From Rhytidiadelphus loreus (lineage: Eukaryota; Streptophyta; Bryopsida; Hypnales; Hylocomiaceae), in the NCBI GenBank assembly GCA_947034895.1, contig OX344762.1:48463087-48527086 (forward strand): DNA of 64,000 nucleotides, read 5' to 3'. Position 1 is the stretch's first letter, and each line of letters starts with the position of its first letter. Of this stretch, positions 10,918-24,246 are shown one piece after another. Made by a program: the position numbers and the translations under genes. Below the pieces are notes generated by a model. It saw nothing but the letters and a program-made list of their open reading frames with translations, was not told the DNA's origin and searched no databases.

Positions 10918-12525
10918 TCATTCAACATCCATTTTGGCCTTTTCTTTGCGGTCATGAGCCTCACGTTCCATCTCATACAAGACTTTCCTACCTTCCAACT
11001 GCAAATTCCTAAGGTATCGGTCATCCTTCCCCAACTTCTTTTCCAACCAAAATTGCTTGTATGATTTTTGGAACTTCAAAAGCGCCTTCAGTGCATCCCG
11101 ATGTTCTTCCAATTTTGGATCCAATGACAAAGAAACCCCAAGCTTCTTTTTCAAGTCAACTACTTCCGTAAGAGACAATGCTTGTTTAGTAGCCACGTCT
11201 TTCCAACCACACATTTCTGCAACACGGTCAAGGGGGGCTTTGTCCTTTAATGCTTTCAAGGAATTTAATCTTGATCGTGCTTCTTCCACCCCTCGCTTCT
11301 CCAAGTCTATCTGATCTTCCTCCAGCTTGCATGCTTCCATAATTTTGGCAAGCCGTGATTTCGCAAACTCATTGCTAGAAGAACTAGATCCTCCAGCATG
11401 CCGAGAAGAGAATCTAAGGTAAAATGCTTCCAAGTCTAAAATCTTTGTTATTTGTGTTGACAAAAGAACTTGCTGACTTTCAAGTTCAGCACGTAAGCTA
11501 TTCACAATATCTCCACTCAAAGTTTGCGTTTCTTGATTGCGAAGCTTCTCACATTCTAGATGCTTTTCATCCAACTCATTTAGAAGCTTCTTGAGTTGAG
11601 CTTTGTAAACAACTTTGGTGTCCAACATTACTGTGTCAGGGACAGTTCCATCTTCAACAAATTCCTCACTTCGGTACATGTCATCAACACAATCCAATTG
11701 GAACAAAGAAGGCTTCACATCTTCTTCTGTTTCCATCTCTGTCCAAAAAACATCATCTTCTGCTTCTTGCATGCATGCAAGCACATACTGCAAAACTTCG
11801 TCTTCTTCAGTGCGAGGGACTGTAATCGGATTCACCATAGCAAGAGGCAAAATATCAAGATTTTGTGGTTGTCTAGCTGATTCACCCTCTTCTTCCATTC
11901 TCAGGGGAGGTAAATTTTGTGAAGTAGAAGCCACCATCGCCATGTTTTGGGGCTGCATTGGAGGGTCTTCACCAAGGTTGTCTTCCTCTCCCGAAGATGA
12001 ATTAGATGACGTCCAATGAAACTACTCATCGGGCACTCCCTCCTTCAAGTTTTTCTTCTGGCCTAGCCCTTCACGTGGATTGGCAGATAGAGCCGCCCTT
12101 GGGATGTCTTTTGTCGGTGGAAGGCGAGCATGCTTCACTCCCTTGATTGAACTCCAATCCACGCTTCGAAACAAAATGAGTTCCGCATACACCATTGCAC
12201 ATATGTAATACGGGACTTCGCTCCTGGGCACTGAATATGTGCCATACAAGTATCGATAAATTTCGATACAACGTTGCACAAATGCATCATTACGGCATGG
12301 ATGCAAATTGGCCGTATTGTTGCGCCGATTCGTGTAGTGCCGATGATAGGGGAATAACTTGTCGATGTGGCACCACCCCACGAAGGACTTACAAGTCTTG
12401 GCGGTCCAGTGGCCCGTAATTCGATCCCAACCTCGGTAGGCCACACACGCTGGGTCCAAAAGGATGCGTCGTTGCCTAGGGTGCATGGCTCCTTTTGCCT
12501 TGGTCTTCTTCTTGTGGTCCGCCAT
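10918..12525 (-). pseudogene. Shared-domain coiled-coil cargo gene with one in-frame TAG
   Basis: From the ATG at 12525 the frame encodes a basic N-terminus and then the domain shared with the genes at 38503 and 41663: CKSFVGWCHIDKLFPYHRH, NTANLHPC, RCIEIYRYLY, VYAEL and VDWSSIKG. A TAG at about 12022-12024 ends this part after about 167 codons. The same frame continues with no shift (FHWTSSNSSSGEEDN, resembling VQWSSTSSSDEHTH in the paralogue) for about 368 codons of acidic and then coiled-coil protein, ending at 10918. The paralogue shows both halves belong to one protein, so the TAG is most simply a single nonsense change. Readthrough is possible but untested. A promoter block (12649-12708) and GC array (12747-13065) lie upstream. 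The cellular role is unknown. Confidence 0.75.
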
Positions 12526-12648
12526 TGGAGATGCTCTTGAGATTTGGGGCAAGGAATCTAAACTTAACCCTAAACCGCAAAGTATTATCTAGCGATTAGT
12601 GAGTGATGGAGTAAAATCAAGAACATGAGCCACATGTAAGTGAAACTC

Positions 12649-12708
12649 AAAACCCAAGCTCCCGGGCACGTAATCAGCCACTGTAAAGTAGGTGAAAGGC
12701 AATACGCA
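12649..12708 (-). promoter_or_regulatory. Shared cargo promoter block
   Basis: Read toward the gene, this contains CCTTTCACCTAC, then CAGTGGCTGATTACGTGCCC and a GGGTTTTGAG stretch. It aligns with blocks at 34367-34450 and 38241-38328, and with a shorter one at 32317-32362. It lies 120-180 bp upstream of the start codon, between the gene and its GC array. Confidence 0.6.
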
Positions 12709-12746
12709 GCAAGAAGGGAAAGTGGCGAAGTCGGGTGGGGAGACAG

Positions 12747-13065
12747 CTAATTAACCCGCAATCGCCCTGGGGCGAGTGCGGGAAGGGACGCGTGCAGGTC
12801 TGAGAGCGACCGCGGGTAGGGCAACTGCGGGTCTAAGGGGCCGACTTCGAAGGCGATTGCGGGTAGGGCGATTGCGGGTCTAGGGCTACTGGGGATGGGT
12901 GACCGCGGGTCGATGGCTATAGAAGTACTAGGGTCCTGCGCGACTACGGGTAGGGCGACTGCGGGTCTAGGGCTACTGGGGATGGGCGACCGCGTGTGGG
13001 GCACCATAGAGTAATTTCTGGACCCCTACAGTGGGGCGACCGCGGGTAGGCGACTGCGGGTACAG
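12747..13065 (-). promoter_or_regulatory. GC-rich 15-mer array upstream of the gene at 10918-12525
   Basis: About nine copies of GGGCGACTGCGGGTCTAGG and variants on the plus strand, some in a larger duplicated unit that includes GGGCTACTGGGGATGGG (near 12884 and 12970). Toward the gene the motif reads GACCCGCAGTCGCCC, the same orientation rule as at the other cargo genes. Confidence 0.65.
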
Positions 13066-16000
13066 GGCGGGATTTTGAATTTCTGAACCTCTAAAACTTT
13101 CACTTTGAAGTTCTCTTACACAAAATTGTGGACATAAATTTTAGTTACCAATGCACTTCATAAAAATGTATTGCACCTTTTCATCTTTTATTTAAAAATT
13201 TGGGTTATGCATCTTTAGCCATTTTATTAATTATTGTTGCAACTTATTAGATTTGACATGCAAAAAGAGGATTCCCACCCTAACATCACTTTTGCAATTT
13301 CAATAAGAAAATAATCAAACATAAGAAATTTACCATCCATGATTCACATGGTTGCGTTTTATTTTCCAATGCAATCTTTATTATGTTTAGTTTGAATTTG
13401 TATGGTGAATCCATTGTAAAACAAGATCCAACTATGAAGAATGTGGGATTCTTGATCAATGTAGACCACTTTCGGAGAGCTCCAAAAGAAGGGGTTTGGG
13501 AATTGAGGGATAAATACCTTTTATTCATTTATGGTCAAGTGTGATTGACACATTATAAATTGCGTGAGAGAACAAAACTCAATATAATCAATTATACAAT
13601 GCATAGGATAGGTGTAGTAAGATGGTTGTTCAAATATCTCATAAGGATTGGGTGTGACAGCATGAGCTCCCATATAACTTTCATCATGTGCTTCATCAAG
13701 CACCGTGAAGGTGTAGTTGGGAACTAATTGTCACAATTAATTGTCATAGCTATTTCCCAGCTGATTTCATGGTTTTGTTCAAATTTTATTTATCTGTACA
13801 TTCATAGGTATCCAAACAATAAAACTTGTTTCATATTAATTAAAAGTGTAGCCATCATATTTACAAACAAAGGGATTAAATCAAGGGCATACATTTGTAC
13901 ATTTTCAATATTTGGGGATTTCAAACTTGTGAACCAAGAATAACAAGCCACAACATTTATGGGTATATATTTTATTGGGGGGGTCACATTTATGGGTATA
14001 TATTTTTTGGGAGGGGTCACATATGTAAACCATTAAAGTATTGGGCACTAATCAATTAAACATTCATATACCATGGACTGTTTAGCAAAATATGATCATC
14101 CATCTGAGATAAACAATCCATGCATTGTTTAGCAAAATCATAGTATAGAAATGTAAAATGAAGTTCTTTGTCAAGCACATTGCTATTTCACATGTCTAAC
14201 ATGACTTTAGTACTATTATCTTCATAATAACTTATTTCTTTTTATAACATCATATTCATTAAAATGGGAGTTTTCCACTGAAATGGGAGGTTTTAGAAGC
14301 ACTACAAACCATAAATTGAAGAGGATGTGTCATCAATAAATACAAAATAAGCAATATAATGACATCCAAAGTACATAATTTATTTGCATAATTCTGAAAT
14401 ACCATGAGGTAATTGGCAATTTACAGAAAGTAATCATCAAATATACATATATTGGATCTACATACTAGGAAACCAGAAGCACTAGACAACATAAATTGTT
14501 GCATTCCAAGAAGCCGATTACCTCATGTTCAAAGACTATGCTAAAGTCATCAACACCATTGCAAGTTGATTGCTTGAGAAGAGGAGTCCATAGTGTCCAA
14601 AGTATGAAGTCAATGGCAAGCTCTAACTACAATTCAAGTGAACACTAGAGACAATCCAAGAAAGGAACTTAGAAATTATAGAATAATATGCCATTCTCAT
14701 AGCCGAATGTGAGAGTATTTGTAAACGAGAATGATCCATAGTTTGATTCTAAAAGTTCCATGCTTGATTCCTTTCGTGAATTTTTGTCCACAAACTGTTG
14801 ACTTAGGCTCTAGGTAAAGCTTGCCATTGACTTCAATTTCTAGACACCTAGAGGCCTCCTCTTCTAAGCTCCATGTACAATGGTGGTAGTGCCTCCAACA
14901 TAGCCTCCGAACATGCGATAATTGGCTACCACAAATGCAACAATGTATGGTTGCTTCATCATTCTATCTCTAACTATGATTTTTTGCTACAAAATAGCAT
15001 AACATTGCAAATCCAAAGTTTGTAATAGTCACAAACATTGTAGTATTTTCATTCTTCTCAAGAAGGCTATTCTATCATAAATAGAACTACTACAAGTGCA
15101 ACCTGCTCTTCAACTTCTCCTTTGCCTCAAATATCTTTGGTCCTTGATTGTATCCAGTATATTTTGAGAATCTTTGGCTCACAATATCCCGTACATGCTT
15201 CCTCAAGGACCTCTATTGCCAAGCATCCTATAGATGGCGACCCAAATGAAGCCAAGGTTGTCTGTCATGTGTCTTGCATTGGCATCTCACAACTTCTAGT
15301 GAATTGCATTAAAGTAGAAGAGGTCATAAGACCTTAGATATTGTAGCCTACTCTTGATAATTGGAATTAGCAAGTGTCATTTCTTGCAAACCATTACAGG
15401 TCACAACAATAGACTTAAAAAATACATTATTGTCCTACATAAACAAATGAAATATGAAGATAAGTAAACATTCCAAAACATTAGACAACTGTTCTTGAAA
15501 AAAGATATTGGATTGCTAAATGAATGGATCAAAACCCTTAACCTAGAGGTCAACTACCACATCCATTTCTACAACTTAGAGATTTCTTTGCATAACAAAA
15601 TTCAGCCCAAATCAATTCCAAAGTGATATCAATTGAAGACGGCATTTGAATGTAGAAAAGGAGCTCACAAGGTGTAGGCGCTTTCTTTTGTTTTGAGGAC
15701 TATTGACAACCTTGCCATTGACGAGCATCATTCAGAAATCCATTGTCAATTATGTGGTGGTTGCTCAATACAAGATGTGCTCCAATCTTCTTCGGGATAT
15801 GGCAAACTATCTGTAGTCAAAGAAAGAATAAGTAGAGGTAGCACACTTGTTGTCACAGTCAAATTCAAGGACTAAAGTAGCATGCAAAGACTAGAAACAA
15901 ATACAAAATGTAAGTTCATTAAAACATTGGTTGGCGAGTTATACAATTACAAATATGCAATGTGATATATAGTCATTTTTCCTTTTATTGGACAAAACAA

Positions 16001-17183
16001 ATATGCACATAGTATCATCTACATATAATACAAATGAATTGAAATAAAACTAAAGTACTACAACCAATACCTACGAGGCTACAAGTCTTTGTCATTGTAA
16101 TTCCGAAATGTGAAAAAAAAACATACAAGAGTCCTTTACTTTGACCTCCATGTGTTGGATTCTATCCAATTCTTAAAAAAAAGAATGTACAGATCTAGGA
16201 TTTCTCTCTTTCCACTCAAAGAAAATAGTATTGGAGTACTTGACTGCTTTTGTGAGCTCCATAAACTTAGTTAAGTCCTCCTCTTAGTTTAGGAGGAAGC
16301 ATCCCATAATATTGTCTCTCCAAGATGGGTACAATTTCTAGGGTCTGATTGGGTGCAAGCATTGAATATAAGGAAGAAGATGATTGATCAGCATCTCATC
16401 TATTGATCCATAGCCCTCAAACGACCATGTATCAAAGAGAATCACATTCTTTGGTTAATTATGTGCTTTATAGGATAGTCGTTGACTATTATCGTATTTT
16501 CACTTGAGAACATGGAATCCCTCATCTAGATTAACTTCTCCAATGGTTTTAGAAAGAAGTCTTTGTTTGTTCCCTTCACCTTGTAGTTGCCTATCCTTCC
16601 ATGCTTGACTTTGTACTTCAATACATCCCATTACTCTTGTCAGAAAATATGCAACAAGGACTATATGCCTTGGAACAGATACTTGCAAATTTACATGGTT
16701 GTAGACCTCTTTATAGTGCTCTAAACCAAAATGTTCACAATTAAGATTAACTCCCTAAGAATCATCAATCAATGGGGTCAAATTGTAACTATGTTGACAA
16801 TTTGACATCAATAGTGATTGTTTCAAAATCATAATATATTTCATTGAATTTGGTGTATCATTTGTCTTTTGTATGACATTTCAAATCTTCACAAATGCAA
16901 AGTATCCCATTCAAATCCAAAACAACATTGAGCCATTTCTTTGTCACCCCCAATGTAAATCGGGGGAAGACTTAGTTCATCGCCTCATCTGATAGAATGC
17001 ATGCCTCATTGCTACCATATCAAGTACCTTGCTTAGGAATTACAATAAAATGTATACACAACTAAATTGTTATAGTGTCCATCATATTTTAAATGCTGAA
17101 AAATAATGATGTCAAAGAAGAAGATACCAGTACCAAAAATAACAATTAAATCACAAAATTCGTCACTACACAAACCAGGGAAA
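13066..17183. other. AT-rich internal region of the hAT, mostly without recognisable genes
   Basis: No intact gene is seen. Short open frames are scattered on both strands. The only protein-like stretch is the possible decayed coding segment at about 14560-15350 (minus). A local duplication (TTATGGGTATATATTTT) sits near 13955 and 13990. Confidence 0.5.
14560..15350 (-). pseudogene. Possible decayed coding sequence
   Basis: The minus strand contains protein-like runs such as MMKQPYIVAFVVANYRMFGG (about 14910-14970), EVNGKLYLEPKSTVCGQKF in another frame (about 14785-14840), and VRDIVSQRFSKYTGYNQGPK (about 15140-15200). They are broken by TAG, TAA and TGA codons and at least one frame change. 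The family is not recognised. It may be the remains of an older cargo gene. Confidence 0.3.
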
Positions 17184-17954
17184 AACCAATTATATTAGCC
17201 AATGTTCCAAAGGAGGAATGTGCAACTACAGAAGTATGTCTTCAAGAATATTGTCACTAGCCTCCTTCTAGATTGCCTCAAGAACATCATCCTTGGTTTT
17301 TTCCAAATTAGGCGATGACGGATGTATCGCATCTAAGTCTAACAAGGAATCATCATGTAGAGATAGTGACTTGGTGCAAACATGGTGAAGACTTGATGCA
17401 GGAGGAATTTTGACAATAATACAGAACATAATTGGCATCAAATTTGTAATAGTAAGTGGGCCTACAAGTTTGACAATTGAACAAAGAGAGTGTTTTGTAA
17501 GAAAAACATTTATTTGAAAGTCTCTCAACAGAGAGGTATTGTAAAAAACTGTATATAGCTAAAGTTCTAGCCAACCTATTTGTGCCTAATTGCAAATTGA
17601 AGTGAAGGAAGTGAATGGAAGGAGTTTCAACTCGAATCGAGTTGAAATAGAGGTAGAAAGTCACTTAAAACCTCCTAGAAGGATAACAGCCACTTGAGCT
17701 TGGATTGCTTGGCTACCTCTACTCCTTCCGCATTACAATCTTCATCCATCTCGTGTTCTGTGCCATGAACTTCTAGCCTTCGTGCCCGCTTTCCTAACCA
17801 TTGTAAAATCCATGTCCATATGGTCCTCTACACCTTTGCATTTGGCACGTACAAACTCATCTTGATTGGAAGAGCGGTGGGCAACGAGTAAGTCTACATT
17901 CTTATGAGATTTGCAAATCCTACCTTGAACTTTCTTTGTGTTCATGGTTCTATC

Positions 17955-18360
17955 CATTCAACTTGAATCGAGTTAAATGTCAAGATTAAAACCAATTATA
18001 TTAGAATTGACTTTTCGTGGGTGCATCCATTTAACTCGAATCGAGTTAAATGGCAAGATTCAAACTGTCTTCTACCACAATTAACTTTTCATGGATGCAT
18101 CCATTCAACTCGAATCGAGTTAAATGGCAAGATTCAAATTGTCTTCTACTACAATTGACTTTTCGTCGGTGCATCCATTCAACTCGAATCGAGTTAAATG
18201 GCAAGATTCAAATTGTCTTCTATTACAATTGACTTTTTGTGGGTGCATCCATTCAACTCGAATCGAGTTAAATAGCAAGATTCAAACTGTCTTCTACTAC
18301 AATTGAGTGTATTGACTTTTTGTGGATGCATCCATTCAACTCGAATCGAGTTAAATGGAA
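17955..18360 (+). repeat. Tandem repeat of 73-83 bp with a palindromic core
   Basis: Six units each contain AACTCGAATCGAGTT (first copy AACTTGAATCGAGTT), a 15-base palindrome with an unpaired centre. Cores begin near 17962, 18035, 18109, 18183, 18257 and 18340. The last unit is 9 bp longer. A solitary core lies near 17629. The motif GGTGCATCCATTCAACTCGA is conserved in each unit. The array is mirrored in the other arm at about 27093-27498. Confidence 0.85.
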
Positions 18361-20252
18361 AGATTCAAACTTCTATTACAATTGATTTTTCATAGTGGAG
18401 TAGCATTGCTATTTAATAATCCCGAAATTTGCGGCGATAATATCGGAAACTCTTGCATACGCACTACCGATTTAAAAAATGAAGCACCGACACAATTGAA
18501 TTGCAAAATTGAAATCAACTTCATCAATCATCAATGCACCCTAAAGTGAAATCTCATGAGCAATACAAATCAAAACTTGCATCCTATTCACAGGTCAAAA
18601 CTTGTATCTGGTGGCGATTCAAAGAATGTCATGTGTCCTAACCTTGAAACTCTATACTAGATTCCAAAAGAAACAAAAATTTAGAAATGAACCTGGACCC
18701 TTCAATGCGTTTTTTGGAAGTCAACAATCAATATCTTACCAAAAAACATTGAGGGTTTGGTACCCTCCAAAAGAACTCCTTGACTATGAGCAACAAAAGT
18801 GTAAATAACACAATCGCATAAACACGGAGGCGTAGAAACAGAGTGGCGCAAAAACACAAGGAGAAATAAAAAAGAAACTTGAGCTATAGAGGTTCAAAAA
18901 CATAGAGGTGCATACAGACACGCACATGAACACACACTAGCACAAACACAAGAAGCAATGAAAAAAGAATCTTTTCAACCGCACATCAAGACTTATAGAC
19001 AATTAGGCGGGAAGATTATGGCGCAAATTGCACTGAAGAATTTCAAATTCTCAACTTTCATCCATGAAATTATAATAGGATCCACAAAGCCCGATAGATC
19101 TTCTTTACAACTGTAGAGGTTAAAAAAGGACTAAAAATTTATAAGACAACAATTGATTCCCATACCAAATTTGGATTTGACATTATTGTACAGATGGTTT
19201 TTTTGTATTGTACAAACTTGCAAATAGTAAATATTAAAAAAATAAATTATTTTCTATTATATTCCACATTATATATAAATTAATAAAAATGTACAAACAA
19301 TGCATAGACTCTTTGTTTTCCAAAAGTGCATAGTCATTAGCATTTGAAGAAAAAAACTCCTATGTCTAGGGATGTATTGTGTGTTTAGTTTAGTGTTTGT
19401 AAATTATAATTAGACCCAATCCAACTTATGAATGACTTAAAAAATTAAAAACATGAACTTATAATTACACCTAATCCAACTTATGAGTATCATAAAATAA
19501 AATAAAATAAAATAAAAAAATAAAAAAATATATAATATGATGCATGTGCACATTCATGCCTACACAATTTCATTATATTCAACTTACATATTTAGTTTCG
19601 TCTATATTTTATGGCATAAATAAATTCTAGTTGGCTATGATATTTTAAATTTGGCATTTTGTAAATTGAAATTGGACCTAATCCAACTTATGAGTATTGT
19701 AAAAAAATAAATTTAATGTTGTGCATGTGTGCAAATAGGCCAAATATGGGCCATAAAATTAATTTTAAAATCTATATATAATAACACAAAATCATTAATA
19801 TTTTCCTAGTTTGGATTTTGGTTTTGTTTATATGTTCATGACTTTATGCCATGAATGAACTATGCAGAAAATTTGGACACCATACTCTAAATTTAGCATT
19901 TGTATATTACAATTAGACTCATTTCAATTTATATGTACTATAAAAAAATTTAAATTTTTTGCAATGCATGCACATAAATAGGCTTTGCTTTGAGTTAGTA
20001 AAATAATTTGAATATCCTATTTCAATTTTGTATTTTGTTTATAAATCAATGTGATGAATAATAGATGATTTGGATGACTTTTTAATTTCTACAAACAGCA
20101 TAGGAGAGGAGGTGTTTACATAAATCTCTACTTTTGATAATGTAGTTATGATTCAAATTTTGTATGTATCTAATTTTCACAATAATTATGCAATGTTTCT
20201 ATTACAATGCATTCTTTTTTTCCTAATAGTAAATAATTGGAATTCTTTTTAA

Positions 20253-20410
20253 AATTTTCTATACATAAGAAAATAATTTTTGTACATATATGACGTTATT
20301 AGTTCAAAAAAGTAAAAAGAAGTTTATATAACTATAATTTCATTAAGTTTATGGATGCATTTTTAGCCATTGTAATTGCAACATGCAATTTTTATTGTGC
20401 AAGTAATACT
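20253..20410 (+). repeat. Direct repeat, first copy
   Basis: About 158 bp starting AATTTTCTATA and ending TTTTTATTGTGCAAGTAAT. It is repeated with roughly ten percent divergence at 20928-21085. Both copies recur inverted in the right arm of the large repeat. Confidence 0.75.
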
Positions 20411-20927
20411 AATGTATACATCACTTTTGTATGGTTTGATTTATCATAGTACTTATTATTTATTCAAGGTTTTCTTTTGAAATTTAATAATTGAAAAGAA
20501 TTAGAAATCTTTAATCTTTTACCTTTTGTACTACATTTACAACAATATGCACTATGAGATTTTGTCACTTCCATTATTTAATTCTATTTATTTTTGGAAC
20601 TCATTCTTAAGATCTCACTTTTTCTAGAATGAAGCTTGACATATACCATTTTAGTTATTTTCAAAATATTCACAACATCTTATTTTCAAGATCCAAGTGT
20701 CTAGTGTAAATGTAAGTCAAATGCCACAAGAACCTAGAAAACCATTGCATAGATAAAAATCTTTTTTTTTATATTTTACTCATAAAGATAAGATCAACGA
20801 ATTACTGTCCCAATCAACAAAAAAGTGAACCACATTAAGGTGACCAAATCAAAAGAAAAATTGAATTTTCTAATAGTGATATAATATCATTTTTGAAGGA
20901 GCTTTTTTAGGGTCCACACGTCTTGTT

Positions 20928-21085
20928 AATTTTCTATATATAAAAAAATGATTTTTGTACATGTATGATTTTATTAGTTCAAAAAAGTAAAAGGAAGTTT
21001 ATATAATTGTAATTTCATTAAGTTTATGGATGAATTTTTAGCCATTGTAATTGCAATATGCAATTTTTATTGTGCAAATAATGCT
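20928..21085 (+). repeat. Direct repeat, second copy
   Basis: Second copy of the sequence at 20253-20410, ending TTTTTATTGTGCAAATAAT. The roughly 515 bp between the copies shows no gene. Confidence 0.75.
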
Positions 21086-21206
21086 AAAATTCTATTTCTT
21101 TTTTTTTATGAAAATGATTAAAAAGTTATTTGTTCGATTTGAATTTTGAATAAAATTTAGAAATAAATTTAGAAAAGGTTGAACTTGGGCTATTATACTG
21201 ATATGT

Positions 21207-24200
21207 ATATTTAGACAAGAATTGGATCAAATCACTCTAAAATGGACTAAAATAGAATTTTGACAATTATTTTTGGTTGTTCAATTTATTTTTTGTTACA
21301 GTTTTTATATTTAATCTACAACTATTAATTTCTTTAGTCCTTTTCTATTAGTATTGTACTTTAGGATTAAGATTAGCATTATTTTTTTTAATGAGGAAAA
21401 CCTATCTTTTCTGTACTATAGTTCTAATTGAAGTTTGGATATGAAGCTTGTTTACTTTTACAATGGTAGAATAAATACCTCTTATCTAATGAATATTATT
21501 ATGATAGATCCCAAAAAATATATGTTATTACATAATCATATGATAGAATTGAAGACTTTCATATTTTGTATGATATTCTAAAGTAAAAACATTTTAACAT
21601 CCATATTAAAATAAAGAACAACATCGTGGATCACTAAAGTTGCGTGTAGTGTATTTGATTTTTCATTAATTGATTTGGATATTAGTCATCAAAATGATTT
21701 AAAAAAAATTCTATCACAACTAATCAAATGTTGCTTACAAATTCTAATTTCTATTCTAATTTGAAAATTTGAGAATTTGAATATGCTATTTGAATTTGAA
21801 CTTTGGGCCTATAATCATGGTCTCTTGATATTTTGATAACAAAACAACATAAAAATTTAATTTGCACCATTATATTTTACAATGCAATGTAAATCTATGG
21901 TGAATTAAAAAAAAATTAAGCTTATTTGCATATGATATGAATTTTTTTACCTATTTTTTTAATAAATTGCCAATGATTTCAAATGTTTACAAAAAAATCA
22001 AGAAGTCTTATAATTGATAGAAGACATGCAATTTCATCCCAAAAAATTAAAAATAATTTTTTCTTGAAATTTAATTGCATAATAGATCATGCAAAATTAA
22101 AAGTTTGACCACGTGGTCTTAGGCCCCAATGTTTTATGGTTAAAGATTCAAGCATTAGCTAGCTAAGTGCTCACATGAACTCATATACGCTTTCATTTCT
22201 TGCTTTGCCTCTTACATAGCTTCTCACTTCTACATTGAAAAAATGGAAAGATAATCATGGAAATGATGGTGAATAAATAGTTAGGAACTATTGATGAAAT
22301 TTTTTTAACCCCTAACCTTCAACTTTGCTTTTAGTACACATTGATCTAGCATGCTATATCTAACTATTTTGGTGAGTTAATCTTGCATTGAAAAATCTTG
22401 GTGAGTTCAACTATGAAAAATGATTTGTTTTTGAAGCTAGGGGTTACATTCATCAAATTCAATTCAAGCAAACTATAATAGTTATATTTGAAATCTTGAA
22501 TTTAGAAACTTTGAGTTTTCAAAATATAAAGTCAATACAAAAAATTGAATATACTCAATGTTAAACCATCATAAACGTATTGAACAATTTTATACCAAAA
22601 TATCATACAGAATTTTTCATATTTTATTATCAAATCATGGATGAAATGAAAAATTAATTGAAGAGACAAAAAGAAAATAGAAAAACAACTTGCAAATATC
22701 CAAGAATAGGAAAGAAAATGAAAATTGGTAGAGAGGAATGAAAATGGAAGTACAAAATGCTAAATTCAAAATATCATGTCCAAATTGCTTTCTCTCATTT
22801 TATAATTGATGAAACTATAAACTAATCCAAAATCCTAAGCTAAATACAATGAATTTGTGTAATATTTATAGGTTTAAAATCCTAGTTGAATATAATGAAC
22901 TAGTGTATTATTCATAGTTCTTAGAACTTTTATAAGAATCCATGGTCAATATTTGTACATGCATGCTTTATTTTTTTAAATTCAATACTCATCAATTGGA
23001 TTGGATCTAATATTGTGATTCACAAAAAAATGAAAATACAATACAATAAAGCATTTCCTAAATATAGGAGTTTTTTCTTTCAAATATTTATGTGCAATTT
23101 TTGGAAATAAAGTGTATAATATATTCATGTGTTTAAAAACACTGGAATTTAACAATGCAGAAATTATTTTTTCTAAAAACATTTGATTTGCATTTTAGTG
23201 TAGTAGAAACTAAAATAATTTGCACAACAATGACAAAATACATAGAGTTTTTTTTGCTGCACCCATGAATATTTTTTTGGAGTACAATGCTTGCATTAGT
23301 TCTGACGGGGTGGTTTAACACAACAAACAATTAGTACTATCCCTTTTATTATGTTAGATTGAACATTCGCTTATAAGATTATGATATCATTTAATGGAAA
23401 AAATCAAGGTAAACTTTTAGGTGTGTGAAAAAATAAAATAAAAAATCGACTACTCTAAAAAGAAAATCAACAACTATAGCTCTCATTTGATAGCACTGAT
23501 CTAAGTTATAAAATGCCATGATCATTATAAGTTGGTGATTGTCAAATCCAAGCGCTTTTGTTAGATAAGACATTCAGAATTATTTGTGACAATAGCTTCA
23601 CTCGTAGCTTCAAGAGATGGATAGACCTTTTGATATGGATTAAAAAATGGATGACATTCATAAGTTTGTCATTTGCATCCAATGAAATCACGACTATAGT
23701 TACAATTCTTTGTATAAGACTAGAAGCATTATCTTGTACAACTCATTTTGATCATCATTGTCTTCTTGATGTCATTCCTAACAACTTTGCAATTGCTAGT
23801 GTAAAATCATGAACTTCAAGTTAGAAGCTCTTCTTTGAAAGAAATTTTGTGCCGTGGAATAATTGAAAACTGGCCCCCTTAAAATTAGTCGGAACTCTAG
23901 AATGACCATCTAGGCGTGACAAAAAGCTAATTCCATTGGTTAATCAATAGAGTCTAAGAAATTTTGACTTGATGTATCCTTATTATACAAAGCAATGTAT
24001 ATAAGTTAATGTTCATTATTATTCAAAACATGTGAATCAATCCTCGAAAATAGAAGTTACTTGATTCATCCCAAAGTGGGACTCTTCATCCCAAAACATT
24101 GCATGATTATTATTACATCTCACAAATTTAATGCTTCTCCTTTTTATTAATATTCAAAGTTCAAATAATTTCAAAGCAAGTCAATAAAGCTTCCTTTCTT

Positions 24201-24246
24201 TCCTTAAAAATCTACTTTTAAAATAAACTCACTGCAATCTTAATGA
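21207..24246. other. Spacer of the 4-kb inverted repeat
   Basis: This 3,040-bp AT-rich stretch is unique within the window. The longest open frame is 84 codons (23558-23812, plus), with no recognisable family and no promoter array. I see no transposase fragment and no RNA gene. Confidence 0.6.

Larger units (their letters stand above)
17184..21206. repeat. Left arm of the 4,023-bp internal inverted repeat
   Basis: The reverse complement recurs at 24247-28269, with paired positions summing to 45453. Identity is essentially complete wherever compared, including several small reading frames. It breaks off sharply at 17184/28269 outside and 21206/24247 inside. No target-site duplication was found at the outer edges. 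The arm is very AT-rich, with a palindromic tandem repeat near its outer part and a 158-bp direct repeat near its inner end. No intact gene is recognised. Small frames such as 17742-17957 (minus, 71 codons) are perfectly mirrored but have no known match. Confidence 0.95.
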
